The notes: generated by a model not told the origin, from the sequence alone. 64,000 nt of DNA from Acidovorax sp. T1 (GCF_002176815.1 NZ_CP021648.1:2364001-2428000), one strand, 5' to 3'. Counted from the stretch's first letter, positions 1 through 10,100 are shown. Program-made: numbers and translations.

Positions 1-3000
1 ACGTGGTGGGCGAACAGCGCCGCGTCCACCGCCCCGACGTGCTCGGCCAGCTTCTCCCACTGGTCGGCTTGGCGCTCCTTGGGCTCCTCGCGGAACATGT
101 CGCCCCAGTTGCTCGTGACCTCCTTCATGCCGCGCAGGAATGCGTCGTAGGCCTCCTTCATCGTCGCGCCCCGGGCCACCATGCCCAGAGGGTCGACGAA
201 CGAGGCGAACAGGCTCAGGGGCAGCAGGCGCACGTTCTGGTAGACCGTCATCCAGCTGTTGAGTTTGCGCACCGTGGGCGACACATCCTTGCCCAGCGTG
301 CCCTCCATTGCGCCCACGGCCTCGGCCACGTCGCGGTACTGGCGGGACACCCACTTGGCGCGGGCGGCGTCGTCCTTGAACTCCTTGCGCTGCAGCTTGG
401 CCATCGACAGCTCGGTCAGCTCGCCCTGGATTTCCATCAGCTTGGCCTCCAGGGCTTCGCCGTCAGCGCCGAAGCGGTCGGTGTATTCCGCCGCCCGCAC
501 GCCCTGATGGAAGTAGCGGCTCAGCGTGGCCACGAGGTTCTTCTCGAGGAACGGCTGGACGTGCTCACCGGACAGCCACGCCAAAGTGCGATTTTCTTTG
601 CTGGCGAAGAACGGGGCCAGCACGCCGTCTTGGCGCTGGGCGTCGAGCTTGTCGTTCACGCCTTCGCGGTCCACCAGCGCGCGCCAGATGCGCTCTGCCA
701 CTTGCTCCTTGGAAAGCTTGCCCTTGCTGCCCTGGGCACCCTGCTCGAGCACGGCGTCGTAGTGGGTGGCGAGCATCTGCACAAACTGGTCTTTTTTCTC
801 GTGCAGCAGGTGGGTGTTCCACACGCGGGGGAAGTATTTGTCCCCGGCGTGGCCCAGCTCCAGCCCGCGCTCGTCGCTCATGTATTTGTAGAAGCGCTGC
901 AGCAGGCCACGGATCTTGCCTACAGCCTCGCGGTGCGGAGCGTACGGGATGTCCGCCAGCTCGGCCTCGTCCTGCAGCAGCTTGGCTACCTCGGTCAGGT
1001 CGCGGTCGCTCAGCCCCCGGATGGCCTGGGCGAAGGTGTTGTTGTAGCGGGCGGCCACACGGCGGCGGGCGTTCAGGTAGCCCTCAGCCTCTTTGCCTGC
1101 GTCCTCGTCGCCTGGGTTCGTGAAGAACTCCTTGGCCAGGGCCTGAGCGGCCTTGCTCTCACTGGTCGCCAGCACGGTCTCAGATGGCATGGTTTTTGCC
1201 GCCAGCCACTGGGTCAGGCCATCCATGCTGCGCCGGGCCTTCAAAACACCTGTACCTTCATCCAGTACCCGGGCAATGACCTTGCCGGCGGCGCTCGGCT
1301 CGGCCAGCTGACCCCCGTGGAAGGCCTCAAACAGGGCTACAGCGCGCTCGGAGTCCTTGACCAAGCCCAGCACACGCCGGAAGAACTTGCGCACCTTCTG
1401 GAGCAGCGTGCGGGGCTTGCCCATGGGCAGGTCCAGCTTGCCGGCGGCCCAGAACTGATAGATGTAGGCCAGCCGCTCCTCGCCGCTCTTGAGCTGGTCG
1501 ATCGCCGCAGGGTGCCCGGCCAGCAGCGCAGCCACGCGGGCCAGGATCTTGTCGTTCTCGGCCAGGCTGCGCAGGACGTCCAGCGCGCGGGGGTCATTCT
1601 TCACGAACTTGCTGAAAAACCCGTGCAGCGCCTCGTGGTAGGCCGTGTGCAGGACGCCTGGGGCAGCGGTGGTGCTGATCTGGATCGCCTGCTCGGTGTC
1701 GAGCCACTCGCCCGCATAGCCGGTGATGTCCTTGAACTCGACCTTGATCTGCGGCCCCAGCACCTTGCGGATGTAGGCTACGGCCTCATCCATCTCGGCC
1801 TGGGTGGCGACGCGGGCGTTGCCGCCCTGGCGGTTGAAGTGAACGTAGTTCGTGGTGATCTTGCTGTCGTCGTAGATCACGTAGTTCGGCGTCTTGCCGT
1901 CGCGCCCGTTGGATGCGGCGTACTCATGGCCCAGGATGCCCAGGCTCTGGAGGTAGTCGGACGCAGCGGCTTGGGAGCCGAGTTCGTCGGTGAGCTGCCC
2001 GTAAAGCTCACGCCCTGTTGGTGAGGCCACTAGTGTCAGCCCCTGCCCCGCCAGCGCTTGTCGCGCACCGTTTTTTGCCTCTGCCTCCGTCACAAAGTAC
2101 CCGACCACCTTGCCGTCGTGGCGCACCAGAAATCGGTCTCCCTCCCCACGGAGATACGCCGGGTCGATCCGCACAGAGGACCCATCGGATACACCGGCTA
2201 TGAGCGCGGCCATGTCATCATTGCCCCACGGGTCGTTTGGAACCACACCCTCCAGTCGCTTCTGCACGTAGCTGCTCTGCCCCGACAGCGGCTTGTCCCA
2301 GTTCAGCAGCTGCGCCTTCATGGCGTTGACGGAGACGTGATAGGTGGGGGCCTTCGGGCTGAGCGATTCTTCTCGCGCAGCCATCAACTTACTCAGCTCA
2401 TGCGCTCGCTGCACGAGCGCCTGCTTGTCGGGCCCTACCGCGCCGCGGACCCGTCCCTTGATGTCATTGAACTCTGCGTTCATGTCACGGAGCTGCGGGT
2501 CGTTGAGGTACGCCTCACCACGCACTTTCTCCGTCATCATCTTCTTGTAGAAGTTGTGGACTTTGTCGCCGGTCGACAGGTATGTGCCCGCGCCGAACGC
2601 AGCGTTGCCCTCACCCTTGCCGGTGTGCTCGCGCCAGTTGAACTTGCCCTCGTGGCGGATGGGCGAGTCGTGCGTGGCAGCGAACCCGCCGCGCTCGAGG
2701 TCGTTGTGGATCTCGGACGACATGGCGCTCAGCTTGCGCGCGCCGGTGTCAGACCAGTCAGCCGCCCCACTGGGCTTCGGTTGGGATTTTGGGGCTCCGG
2801 CTGCCGCCACCTCCGGGGCAGCCGGAGAGGCCTTCTGCAGCAGCTTCGCGTAGTTGGCCAGGTTCACCTTGTCGACCGAGGCGGCGGGGGCCATGGCCTT
2901 GGTGAGCGCAACTTTCTGGTTCTCCTTCAGCTTGTCGGCCAGCAGGATGATCTTGGCAGCCTCACCGCGCAATGCGGTCAGCTTCTTAGCTTCTGCTGGG

Positions 3001-6000
3001 CCCAGGTCGAGCTTGCTGATGGTGTCAGCGTTCAGCGCGTAGGCCAGCGGCATCACGTAGTGCTGGCCGCCCACCGCGGAGGTCTCGCGGGCTTTCTTGT
3101 CGGCGATGAACTCGGGGCGCTGGGCGCTGCGCAGGCGGGACTCGATCATCGCCACACCGGCCGCGAAGTCCTTGTTCAGCGTACGGGCGATTTCAGCCCC
3201 GCGCTCGGGGGCCTTGGCCATGGCCGACATCTTGTTCTCGGGGCCGACGGCCACGTCGGCGGCTTTCTTGGTGGTGCGGAACTGCTGATCGGCGAACTCG
3301 TCGGGCACCGCGCCGGCCTTCTGCCTGGGGAAGAAGTCCAGCGGCGCGGCGTCATCGCCGTCAGTCTTGGCTTCCTCCGAGCGCGCGTCGCCGAACTGCT
3401 CGCCGCTCTTCTTCAGGCCCAAACCCTTGAGAAATTCGCGGCGCTCCTTAGCGGTGTTCAGGGCAGCGAACTGCCCCTCTTCCTCGGCAGTCATCGTCTG
3501 CCCCTGCGCGCGGCTGGCGGCGGGTTCAGGCTCCAGGCCTTCCAGCGGGTCCGCCACGAAGAACTCTTCGTTGCGTGCCTGGTCCTGGGCCACGTCTTCC
3601 TCGTTCGGCCCGAGCGGGTCTTCCACGCGGCCGCGTGCCTCGGCGCGCTGTGCCTTGCCCTTCATCATGGCGCCGTAGGTCGAGGTGACCAGGCGCAGGC
3701 TCGGGGGGATGCTCTTGGCGAACGACTCGTACTCGCCCTTGGCGTTGATGCGGGTGGGCATCTTCTCGACCACCGCCCCGCTGGTCGTCACCGCCGTGAT
3801 GCCTTCCAGCAGGTCGTCCAGGTAAGCCTGGTTCTTGGCGCGGTTGGAGTTATCTTCCTTGGCGTCGGCCTTGGTCTCGTTGCGTGCGCGCTGAGCCCGC
3901 ACCCAGTTCACCAGGGTGTCGGCGCGGACGTGCAGCCCGCGGTCCTTGTTCTTCAGCAGGTCCGATTGGAACGTGATGAGATTGGCCTCGTCGAGGACGG
4001 AGAACTGTTGGTCGCCCTGCCCCCGCGCGAACGCCACGGCCTTGGCTCCGTCGCGGCCCATGCTCAGCAACTCGGTCAGTTCGATGCGGTCGGGCACGGC
4101 GTCACTGAGCTGCTCGGCCACAGCGACGTAGCGTTCCTTGAAGTACGCCTCGGCGGCCTCGGCAATCTGTTTGCGATCTCCGGCAGACAGACGATATGCG
4201 GTCTTGCCTTCGCCCTCCTGGTCCATCGCGTCCAACACCGCGCGGTTGGCCTTGTTGGCCATGGCCGCCAGCGCCTTGCGCTCGGCATCAGACAGCCCCT
4301 CGTTGCCAGCGTCCTGGCGCAGGTAGTCGCGGTAGACCGACAGGATCTTGGCGGGCTGGAAGTTCAGGCCCTGCATGACCTCGAGCGCAGACTGCGCGCT
4401 CACGCGGTGGCCGGTCTTCTCGGTGGCGGCCTCCATGTCGGCGAGCTTCTTCTCGAGGGCGTTGCCGCCAGCGAACAGGGTGTCCGTCAGCTTGAACAGT
4501 CCAGGGCGTTTCACCGGCGCGCCGGCCAGCGGCTCCAGCCCTTCGGCCTTGCGCTGCAGGTTCTCGTCCTTGAAGGCCAGCGCCTCGGACGGAGACATTT
4601 TGCTGACGGGTGAGAACGGGTCACGGCGGTCGGTGCTGCCGCGCAGCGACTGGCCCGCGGTTTTGGCGAAGCCGTACACCTTGGGCCCGGAGCCCTTCTC
4701 GACTTTCTTCTCGCCGTCTTCACGCTCGCGCGCGTCGTAGTCAGCGCCTGCCCCGTACACCGTCGTCGGCGCAGGCAGCTCGTCGCCCACCAGCGCCAGC
4801 ATCTGACCCACAGCCTCGGGGCCGAACTTCTGCTCCAGGGCTTTGCGCAGCTGGGGCGACTCGTGGCCGTTGGCCAGGCCCTCGATGGTGTCGAGCAGCC
4901 AGTGGCGGTTCAGCTTGCCGCCAGCGGCTTCGCTGCGCATGACCTCCTGCATGTCGGCAGCGGGCAGCATCGCCACCAGCTGGTTGGCCGTGGCGTTACG
5001 GACTTGCTCGGCCTGCTGCCGCCCAGAGAAGCTGCGCCCGTTGGCGATCTCGTTGCTCAGCTGCTCGAACATCTTGGCGGCCTTCGGGTCGGCCAGGGCC
5101 TGCAGTTGGCCCACCACGCCCTCGGCGCGTGCCCCCAGGGCAGTACGCAAGGTGTTGGCGATGCGGCCCACGGTCAGCGCGGCACCTGGGCCTTGTGGCC
5201 CGCCTTTGCTGGACAGGTGCGCGAGGTCGTAGCCAACGTCGCGCAACAGCCCAGTGACCTTGTTCATGCGCTGGGCGTCGAAGCCGCGAGCAGCCAACGC
5301 AGCCTGGGTCTCCGTCGCCAGCATCTCACCGAAAACCTCGCCCCGGCGCTTGACCTGGGATGCAGCCGGGCTGTTCTTGGCCCCCTGCACCACGCGCTCG
5401 GTGGCGGCGCGGCCGGTGCGTTCGAGCCAGGCCTCGTAGCCTTGGGCGGCGTAATCCCCACCCTGCGCATTCTTCTTGCGTGCTTCGGCGGACGCGCCGT
5501 CGAACACGGCCTTGCCGAACTTCATCGCGCCCTTGCCCACGGCGACGGCGCCCTTGCCCAGCGCGCTTGCGCCCTTCGAGGCCATCTCGCCCATGGCCGC
5601 AGCGGCGCGTTCGCCCCGGCTGGCCAGCTGCTCGATCTCGTTGGTCTCGAGGATGTGCTTCGACGCTTCCTGCGCCACTACCTCCTGTGCGACCGGGTCC
5701 TGCTCGTTCGCCAGGCGGTCAAAGAGCTCGGCAGCCCTCGGGTCGTTCTCGGCCATCTGGTCGAGCCGCTGCGCGATGAAGTTCATCCGCTTGCCCGTGT
5801 TCTCTGCGTTCCACGCGTCGTACTTCACAGGGTCTGCGGCCACGTCCTCAGGCGGCACCCCTTCGAGAATGTCGCGCTCTTCGGCCGAGACCTTGTAGCG
5901 CTGCACCAGATCGTCGGCGCCTTCGCGCACGGTGTCGGCCAGCTTGGTCAGGCTGATCTGGCCGTCGTCGCCGCGCGCGAGGTCGATCAGGTCACCAGCC

Positions 6001-7013
6001 TTCCGCTTGCCTGCGGCCACGACCTTGTCCACACCGCCCTGCAGCGCACTGCCTTCGTATTTCTCCTTGGCCAGGTCGACCAGCTCGCCGGTCTTGGTAC
6101 CGACCATGTCTGCAGCCTGCCCCACGCGGCGGTAGCCTGCGTCGGCGTAGGCACCAGCGGCGATGAGCGGGCCGCCGCCTGCTGCGCCTCCGGCGGCTTC
6201 GTTCAGGCGGTCAGAGTTGTCACTGCCCGTGCCACGGTTCGGGTTGAGCTGGCCGAGCGCGTAGCGTCCGACTTCGCCCTGCCCCAGCTCCGTCGCACCT
6301 TCGCCGAGCATACCGAGCCCGGTCTTCGCCGCAGGGCCCATGCCTGCGCCCGCAGCCTTCATGCCGGCGCGCAACGCGCCGCCCGTGAGCTGGTGGCCGA
6401 TGACGCCTGGGAGGACCGTATCCGCCAAGCCCGCCACACCGCCGACGACGTTCGCGGTCCGGTACAGGTCCTGCGGCGATGTGCGCGCCATGAGCTCCTG
6501 GTCCTGCATGGCGTCGTTGGCGAACTCGCCGGCCATCTGGCGCTGGTTGATGCCGAGCGCCGCCGCTGGTGCGCCGACGGTGCCGATGGCACGCCCCACC
6601 TTGCCTGCTGTGCCCGGCAGCATGCCGGCCACGCGGCCGATGCCGCCCAGCGCAGTGGCTGCGGCGACAGGCTCGGCCATCGAGGCCACGCCCTGCCCCA
6701 CCTGGCCACCGAGCCAGTTCAGGCCGGTGCCGATACTGTCGATGTCTTCGACCCGCTGGACTTCTGGGGCCACCCGGGCCTGGGCTTGACCCAGGGCGTC
6801 GTTCTGCATGCGCAGGGTCTCGGCGCGCTGGATGTCGCCCGCAGCACGAGCGGCAAGTTCGTCGATACCCAGCGCATTGCGCTCGGAGCCGATGCGGCCG
6901 GCCTCCCAGCCGCCGCGCAGAGAGTTGGGTCGGGCGGCTTCGGCCTCAGCGGCCTGCCATTCGGCGGATGGGGCGTTATCGAGCCCGAACAGAGGGTCGC
7001 GGAGGGTTGCCAT
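1..7013 (-). CDS. Giant polyvalent ejection/virion protein, C-terminus beyond window
   Basis: An open frame of at least 2,337 codons with no stop before the left edge; the ATG at 7013 follows the preceding stop by 9 nt and has an overlapping TAAGG ribosome site. The first ~300 residues are Gly/Ala-rich and membrane-seeking, followed by long helical stretches. About residues 1445-1718 resemble the ADP-ribosyltransferase-like domain of polyvalent proteins: HDSP near the start, an AFGAGTYLS strand, and a closing NYVIYDDS. A second domain carries the zinc-peptidase motif HEALH at residues 1793-1797, preceded by a strand-rich segment. Such very large proteins are known in 933W- and Bcep22-like podoviruses and are thought to be ejected with DNA to protect it or modify host proteins. 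The catalytic assignments are by motif only; the missing C-terminus could hold more domains. Confidence 0.88.
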   Translation of the reverse strand, partial: MATLRDPLFGLDNAPSAEWQAAEAEAARPNSLRGGWEAGRIGSERNALGIDELAARAAGDIQRAETLRMQNDALGQAQARVAPEVQRVEDIDSIGTGLNWLGGQVGQGVASMAEPVAAATALGGIGRVAGMLPGTAGKVGRAIGTVGAPAAALGINQRQMAGEFANDAMQDQELMARTSPQDLYRTANVVGGVAGLADTVLPGVIGHQLTGGALRAGMKAAGAGMGPAAKTGLGMLGEGATELGQGEVGRYALGQLNPNRGTGSDNSDRLNEAAGGAAGGGPLIAAGAYADAGYRRVGQAADMVGTKTGELVDLAKEKYEGSALQGGVDKVVAAGKRKAGDLIDLARGDDGQISLTKLADTVREGADDLVQRYKVSAEERDILEGVPPEDVAADPVKYDAWNAENTGKRMNFIAQRLDQMAENDPRAAELFDRLANEQDPVAQEVVAQEASKHILETNEIEQLASRGERAAAAMGEMASKGASALGKGAVAVGKGAMKFGKAVFDGASAEARKKNAQGGDYAAQGYEAWLERTGRAATERVVQGAKNSPAASQVKRRGEVFGEMLATETQAALAARGFDAQRMNKVTGLLRDVGYDLAHLSSKGGPQGPGAALTVGRIANTLRTALGARAEGVVGQLQALADPKAAKMFEQLSNEIANGRSFSGRQQAEQVRNATANQLVAMLPAADMQEVMRSEAAGGKLNRHWLLDTIEGLANGHESPQLRKALEQKFGPEAVGQMLALVGDELPAPTTVYGAGADYDAREREDGEKKVEKGSGPKVYGFAKTAGQSLRGSTDRRDPFSPVSKMSPSEALAFKDENLQRKAEGLEPLAGAPVKRPGLFKLTDTLFAGGNALEKKLADMEAATEKTGHRVSAQSALEVMQGLNFQPAKILSVYRDYLRQDAGNEGLSDAERKALAAMANKANRAVLDAMDQEGEGKTAYRLSAGDRKQIAEAAEAYFKERYVAVAEQLSDAVPDRIELTELLSMGRDGAKAVAFARGQGDQQFSVLDEANLITFQSDLLKNKDRGLHVRADTLVNWVRAQRARNETKADAKEDNSNRAKNQAYLDDLLEGITAVTTSGAVVEKMPTRINAKGEYESFAKSIPPSLRLVTSTYGAMMKGKAQRAEARGRVEDPLGPNEEDVAQDQARNEEFFVADPLEGLEPEPAASRAQGQTMTAEEEGQFAALNTAKERREFLKGLGLKKSGEQFGDARSEEAKTDGDDAAPLDFFPRQKAGAVPDEFADQQFRTTKKAADVAVGPENKMSAMAKAPERGAEIARTLNKDFAAGVAMIESRLRSAQRPEFIADKKARETSAVGGQHYVMPLAYALNADTISKLDLGPAEAKKLTALRGEAAKIILLADKLKENQKVALTKAMAPAASVDKVNLANYAKLLQKASPAAPEVAAAGAPKSQPKPSGAADWSDTGARKLSAMSSEIHNDLERGGFAATHDSPIRHEGKFNWREHTGKGEGNAAFGAGTYLSTGDKVHNFYKKMMTEKVRGEAYLNDPQLRDMNAEFNDIKGRVRGAVGPDKQALVQRAHELSKLMAAREESLSPKAPTYHVSVNAMKAQLLNWDKPLSGQSSYVQKRLEGVVPNDPWGNDDMAALIAGVSDGSSVRIDPAYLRGEGDRFLVRHDGKVVGYFVTEAEAKNGARQALAGQGLTLVASPTGRELYGQLTDELGSQAAASDYLQSLGILGHEYAASNGRDGKTPNYVIYDDSKITTNYVHFNRQGGNARVATQAEMDEAVAYIRKVLGPQIKVEFKDITGYAGEWLDTEQAIQISTTAAPGVLHTAYHEALHGFFSKFVKNDPRALDVLRSLAENDKILARVAALLAGHPAAIDQLKSGEERLAYIYQFWAAGKLDLPMGKPRTLLQKVRKFFRRVLGLVKDSERAVALFEAFHGGQLAEPSAAGKVIARVLDEGTGVLKARRSMDGLTQWLAAKTMPSETVLATSESKAAQALAKEFFTNPGDEDAGKEAEGYLNARRRVAARYNNTFAQAIRGLSDRDLTEVAKLLQDEAELADIPYAPHREAVGKIRGLLQRFYKYMSDERGLELGHAGDKYFPRVWNTHLLHEKKDQFVQMLATHYDAVLEQGAQGSKGKLSKEQVAERIWRALVDREGVNDKLDAQRQDGVLAPFFASKENRTLAWLSGEHVQPFLEKNLVATLSRYFHQGVRAAEYTDRFGADGEALEAKLMEIQGELTELSMAKLQRKEFKDDAARAKWVSRQYRDVAEAVGAMEGTLGKDVSPTVRKLNSWMTVYQNVRLLPLSLFASFVDPLGMVARGATMKEAYDAFLRGMKEVTSNWGDMFREEPKERQADQWEKLAEHVGAVDAALFAHH

Positions 7014-7022
7014 GTCGGAGCC

Positions 7023-9689
7023 TTATTTCTGTGGGCGTGCGCCGTTTTCTTGCAGGATGCGCAGCTGGGCTTCCGTGAGGGACCCCTGCGGCAGGTAGCG
7101 CTCTTGTCCGCCGCGCAGCGTGATGCGTTTGTCGCCCTTGCTGACGCCGGGGGTCGTCATCCCATCCCACCAGCCCACGTCGCCCACAACCGCACCGTTC
7201 ATGTCCGGCAGTTGGCTGTAGGCTGGCGTCTGGTCGTCAATACCGAGTCTCTGGCCGATACCGTTGTTGCGCAGCGAGTTCATGCCCTGCACCATGCGGG
7301 TAGCTTCCACCACCTTGGTGCGGTTGGCCGCGCGCTGCTCAGCGCTCATGTTCTCCCAGCCGGGCACGATCTGGCTGGCAAGCTGGTGGGCCAGGGCCTC
7401 GCCGTTCTCGTCACGTTCGGGGCCGTTCTTCCCGTCACGGGTGAACATGTTCTCGAACGTGCTCCGCGCGTCCTTCACGTTGTTCTGGGTGCGCGTCTGG
7501 TCGGCCCCCGCCATGTCCTGGAACGACTTGGCTGCGTCAGTCAGCCCGGCGCCGGCCAGGGCCCGGGCCGTAGCGACAGGGTCGCCACCGCTGCGGCGGA
7601 ACACTTCCCCCACCAACTGCTGCTGGCGCAGGCCGCGCTCCATCTCCATGCGCTTGGCGCCGAGCTGAGCGTCGGAGCTGTACATCTGGCCGCGCAGGGA
7701 GTTGTCGGAGCCGTAGCGCGACGCGTCGGCGGCGGTCTTGCTGCCGAACATGGACGCCTGGGCGTTGGTGCGGGAGACGGAGCCGGGGTCAGAGCCGGTT
7801 CGCGCGGCGGTGTCCATGGCCTGGGCGTTCTGGTATGCGCTCACGTCTGCGGCGGCTTTCGCCTTGTTGCCCCACTGCGACTGGCTGTCGTAGATGCTGC
7901 TGGCCGACGTGCGCAGGTTCTCAAGGTTTTTGCGCGACGCCCAGTCGTTGCCCGAGTGCAGGGTCTGCGGCATCGCCGGGACGCCAGAGCCACCGGCGAG
8001 TTGGCCGCTGAGCGCTGCGCCCTGGCTGCGCAGAGAGTCGGTTGCAGCGAGGTTATTCGCAGCAGCCATGTTCTGGGCGTTCGGGCCGCTACCCAGGCCC
8101 AGGCCGGCGCCGGGGGCGAAGCCGTTGACCGTGATGTCACCGCGCACATTCGTACCGCTGTATTCGTTGCCGTTGCGGGTGACGTTGCCGGGGTTAGCGT
8201 CGCTGCCGAACACGACTGTGTCCCCCACGGGCGAGCGCGCCGATTCGGGCGGACCGGCGAAGGCGTCTTCAGGGCGGGTGCGCGGGGTCGTGGCTGAGGC
8301 GGTGGTGGCTGCGCCTGGGGCTGTCTTGCGCAGGGTCGTCGGGGCGGCAGCGTCCAGCTGCATTTTGGCGTCGTCGTTCACGCCCCCCAACCCCGTATTC
8401 AGCGCGATCTGGTTGGCCCAGCCGCCGATGGTGTCTTTCGCGCCCTCGCTGAGGTTGTCGTAGATGGCGCCGCCGGCCGTCCTGGCTGTGTCCCAGGCGC
8501 CGCGCAGGCCGAGGTAGGCCCCCGCGACAGGTGCAGCGGGGGTGAACAGCGCCGCGCCGGCCACGGCGTCGGCGGCACCGACGCCTGCCTTCCAGGCGTC
8601 TCCTTCCTGGATGCCGTCGTAGGCGTTCTTCGCACCCATGACGCCCTGGACGGCGCCGCCAGCTTTACCCAGCCAGCCGGGCGCCCCAGGCGCCGTCATC
8701 CGCCCTGACTTGTGGGGGCTGTCGGCAGGGCCGCTGGCGAACTTCTTCCAGTCGTCGGCTGCGCCGAACCATTTCGAGGCGGTGCTGGGGGTATTGGCGG
8801 GAGGCGCGGTGCCTGTCGGGGCTGCGCTCGGGTTGCCCTGAAAGTAGCCCCGGGTGTCTTTGAGGGCCTGGGCCTTCGTTGCCCGCCCTTCGGGCGAGGC
8901 GTCGTACGCCGCAGCAGCGTCGGGGGGCAGCGGGGCAGTGGGGCGGGCGGACGGCCCCTCGGGCGCAGCCTGGGCAGCAGCGGACTGCACCGGGTCGATA
9001 CGTTGTCGGGCGGCGTCCAGCAGGCTCTGGTTGGCCTGACTGCCCTGGAGGGGGTTAGGGTTGCCGCGCCAGAAGTCAGGGTCGGCGGAACCGCCGAACC
9101 CCTCGACGGCACGGAGGGTTACTTGAGCATTTCGTACACCTTGAGTATCGCCCCCACGGCTATGAAGAACGTGATTACTCTGCCCGTCCAGCCGCTGAAA
9201 ATCCCGCCCTCCGGCATGTGCAGCCGGAAGCTCTTCATTTCGGGTTTCTTGTCCATATTCACCTCCACGTAGCCCACCATGGTAGCGCAACGCCTTCGCG
9301 TCCGCTTCTTCCACGGTCTTGCCACGCGCCGCCAGGGTCTCGGCGCGCAACCCCGACAGCTGCTCGCGCAGTCCGGGGTTGTCGTCGATCATGTCGTTGG
9401 AGACGACGAACTCGCCCGGCTCGTACTTGGCAGGGATCTTGTCGCCCCGGCCCGTGCCCGGCACATGACCGCCGTCCTGAAAGCGGATGCCCGCAGGGTT
9501 GTCGGGCGTGGCGTTGGGTGGTGGCGGAGGTGGGGGCGGCGCAGGCGCAGGGGCCGGGGCCGGGGGAGGGGCGTCTGCCTCGCGCAGGCGCTTGGCCGTT
9601 GCGCCCGGCCGCATGACGCTCTGCGCCCAACGGGTGATAAAGCTGCCGCCGTCAGCGAGTCGGAGAGAGGGTTGTGGGCGCTGGGCCAT
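7023..9689 (-). CDS. Large internal virion (ejection-type) protein, 888 aa
   Basis: Starts at ATG 9689 behind an AAGGA site and ends 9 nt before the giant protein gene. Near the N-terminus is a Pro/Ala tract (about residues 40-58), then a conserved-looking segment (about 60-140) rich in GHVPGTG and GEFVVSND type motifs that recurs in podovirus internal proteins. The middle is Gly/Ala-rich with hydrophobic stretches; the C-terminal third is predicted helical. No enzyme motif was seen. Position between tail proteins and the giant protein fits a second ejected protein. Codons over 9119-9256 are shared with a small gene in another frame, and the amino acids of this protein there look like filler. 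Confidence 0.8.
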   Translation of the reverse strand: MAQRPQPSLRLADGGSFITRWAQSVMRPGATAKRLREADAPPPAPAPAPAPPPPPPPPNATPDNPAGIRFQDGGHVPGTGRGDKIPAKYEPGEFVVSNDMIDDNPGLREQLSGLRAETLAARGKTVEEADAKALRYHGGLRGGEYGQETRNEELPAAHAGGRDFQRLDGQSNHVLHSRGGDTQGVRNAQVTLRAVEGFGGSADPDFWRGNPNPLQGSQANQSLLDAARQRIDPVQSAAAQAAPEGPSARPTAPLPPDAAAAYDASPEGRATKAQALKDTRGYFQGNPSAAPTGTAPPANTPSTASKWFGAADDWKKFASGPADSPHKSGRMTAPGAPGWLGKAGGAVQGVMGAKNAYDGIQEGDAWKAGVGAADAVAGAALFTPAAPVAGAYLGLRGAWDTARTAGGAIYDNLSEGAKDTIGGWANQIALNTGLGGVNDDAKMQLDAAAPTTLRKTAPGAATTASATTPRTRPEDAFAGPPESARSPVGDTVVFGSDANPGNVTRNGNEYSGTNVRGDITVNGFAPGAGLGLGSGPNAQNMAAANNLAATDSLRSQGAALSGQLAGGSGVPAMPQTLHSGNDWASRKNLENLRTSASSIYDSQSQWGNKAKAAADVSAYQNAQAMDTAARTGSDPGSVSRTNAQASMFGSKTAADASRYGSDNSLRGQMYSSDAQLGAKRMEMERGLRQQQLVGEVFRRSGGDPVATARALAGAGLTDAAKSFQDMAGADQTRTQNNVKDARSTFENMFTRDGKNGPERDENGEALAHQLASQIVPGWENMSAEQRAANRTKVVEATRMVQGMNSLRNNGIGQRLGIDDQTPAYSQLPDMNGAVVGDVGWWDGMTTPGVSKGDKRITLRGGQERYLPQGSLTEAQLRILQENGARPQK
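9119..9256 (-). CDS. Small single-TM protein nested in the ejection-protein gene
   Basis: 45 codons in the +1 frame of the surrounding 888-aa gene. The ATG at 9256 is preceded by GGAGGTGAAT, one of the best ribosome sites in the window. The product has a charged N-terminus (MDKKPEMK) and one C-terminal hydrophobic helix (GRVITFFIAVGAILKVYEML). It could be a small membrane or holin-like factor; nothing allows a firm function. A second small TM protein lies 500 bp upstream. Confidence 0.65.
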   Translation of the reverse strand: MDKKPEMKSFRLHMPEGGIFSGWTGRVITFFIAVGAILKVYEMLK

Positions 9690-9748
9690 AGGTGTTCCTT
9701 TGTTGGAACACCTTCATGGCCGCGAGGCTCCGGTGAGATGCGGGGATT

Positions 9749-9907
9749 TTACCGCGTTAAGTGCGGGGCGACCTGTATGTACACCAGCACGCCGAGACCA
9801 ACTACTCCAGCCAGGATCTTGAGGACGAGCCACCAGCGTGGCGTACCCTCGTCCGTGCCGCCCAGCCACTCTCCGGCCTTCTCCACCGGGTCGTTGAACT
9901 TCTTCAT
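9749..9907 (-). CDS. Small membrane protein, 52 aa
   Basis: ATG at 9907 preceded by AAGGAG at good spacing; TAA at 9751-9749. Acidic/charged N-terminal half (MKKFNDPVEKAGEWLGG), then one strong transmembrane helix (WWLVLKILAGVVGLGVLVY) and a short tail. It sits between tail-protein genes and the ejection proteins on the same strand. Unknown function; an accessory lysis or virion membrane role is possible. Confidence 0.7.
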   Translation of the reverse strand: MKKFNDPVEKAGEWLGGTDEGTPRWWLVLKILAGVVGLGVLVYIQVAPHLTR

Positions 9908-9932
9908 GTCCGTTCTCCTTGAGGCCCCCAGT

Positions 9933-10100
9933 CTACCCTATCGACGTTAGTGGCGAGACCGTGCCAGCCACTTCGCCGCCGTAGCTATAGCCCACACTCA
10001 TGGACGCGCTGCCACTGATACCTGCATTGGCGTGCATCATTCCGTAGGCGCTGGAAGTGAGTTGCGCATAGACCTGCGTGCCTGCCTTTCGTACCGTCAC
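9933..10100 (-). CDS. 55-aa ORF resembling the end of the upstream tail protein
   Basis: A GTG at 10100 overlaps the TGA of the 598-aa tail protein (GTGA), an arrangement typical of coupled translation. Its opening (KAGTQVYAQLTSSAYG) is parallel to the last residues of the upstream protein (KTGAQIFAQQVASAYN), so it reads as a duplicated C-terminal repeat in a shifted frame. It ends in a Ser/Gly/Tyr-rich tail. Either a separate coupled peptide, or the true C-terminus lost by a frameshift. Confidence 0.45.
   Translation of the reverse strand: MTVRKAGTQVYAQLTSSAYGMMHANAGISGSASMSVGYSYGGEVAGTVSPLTSIG

Noticed and set aside
3..8297. Three very long plus-strand open frames (3-2024, 2058-4613, 4863-8297)
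   Set aside because: They are antisense shadows of the minus-strand giant and ejection-protein genes: Leu/Gly/His/Val/Arg/Gln-dominated composition, no ribosome sites, and opposite to a continuous recognisable coding frame.
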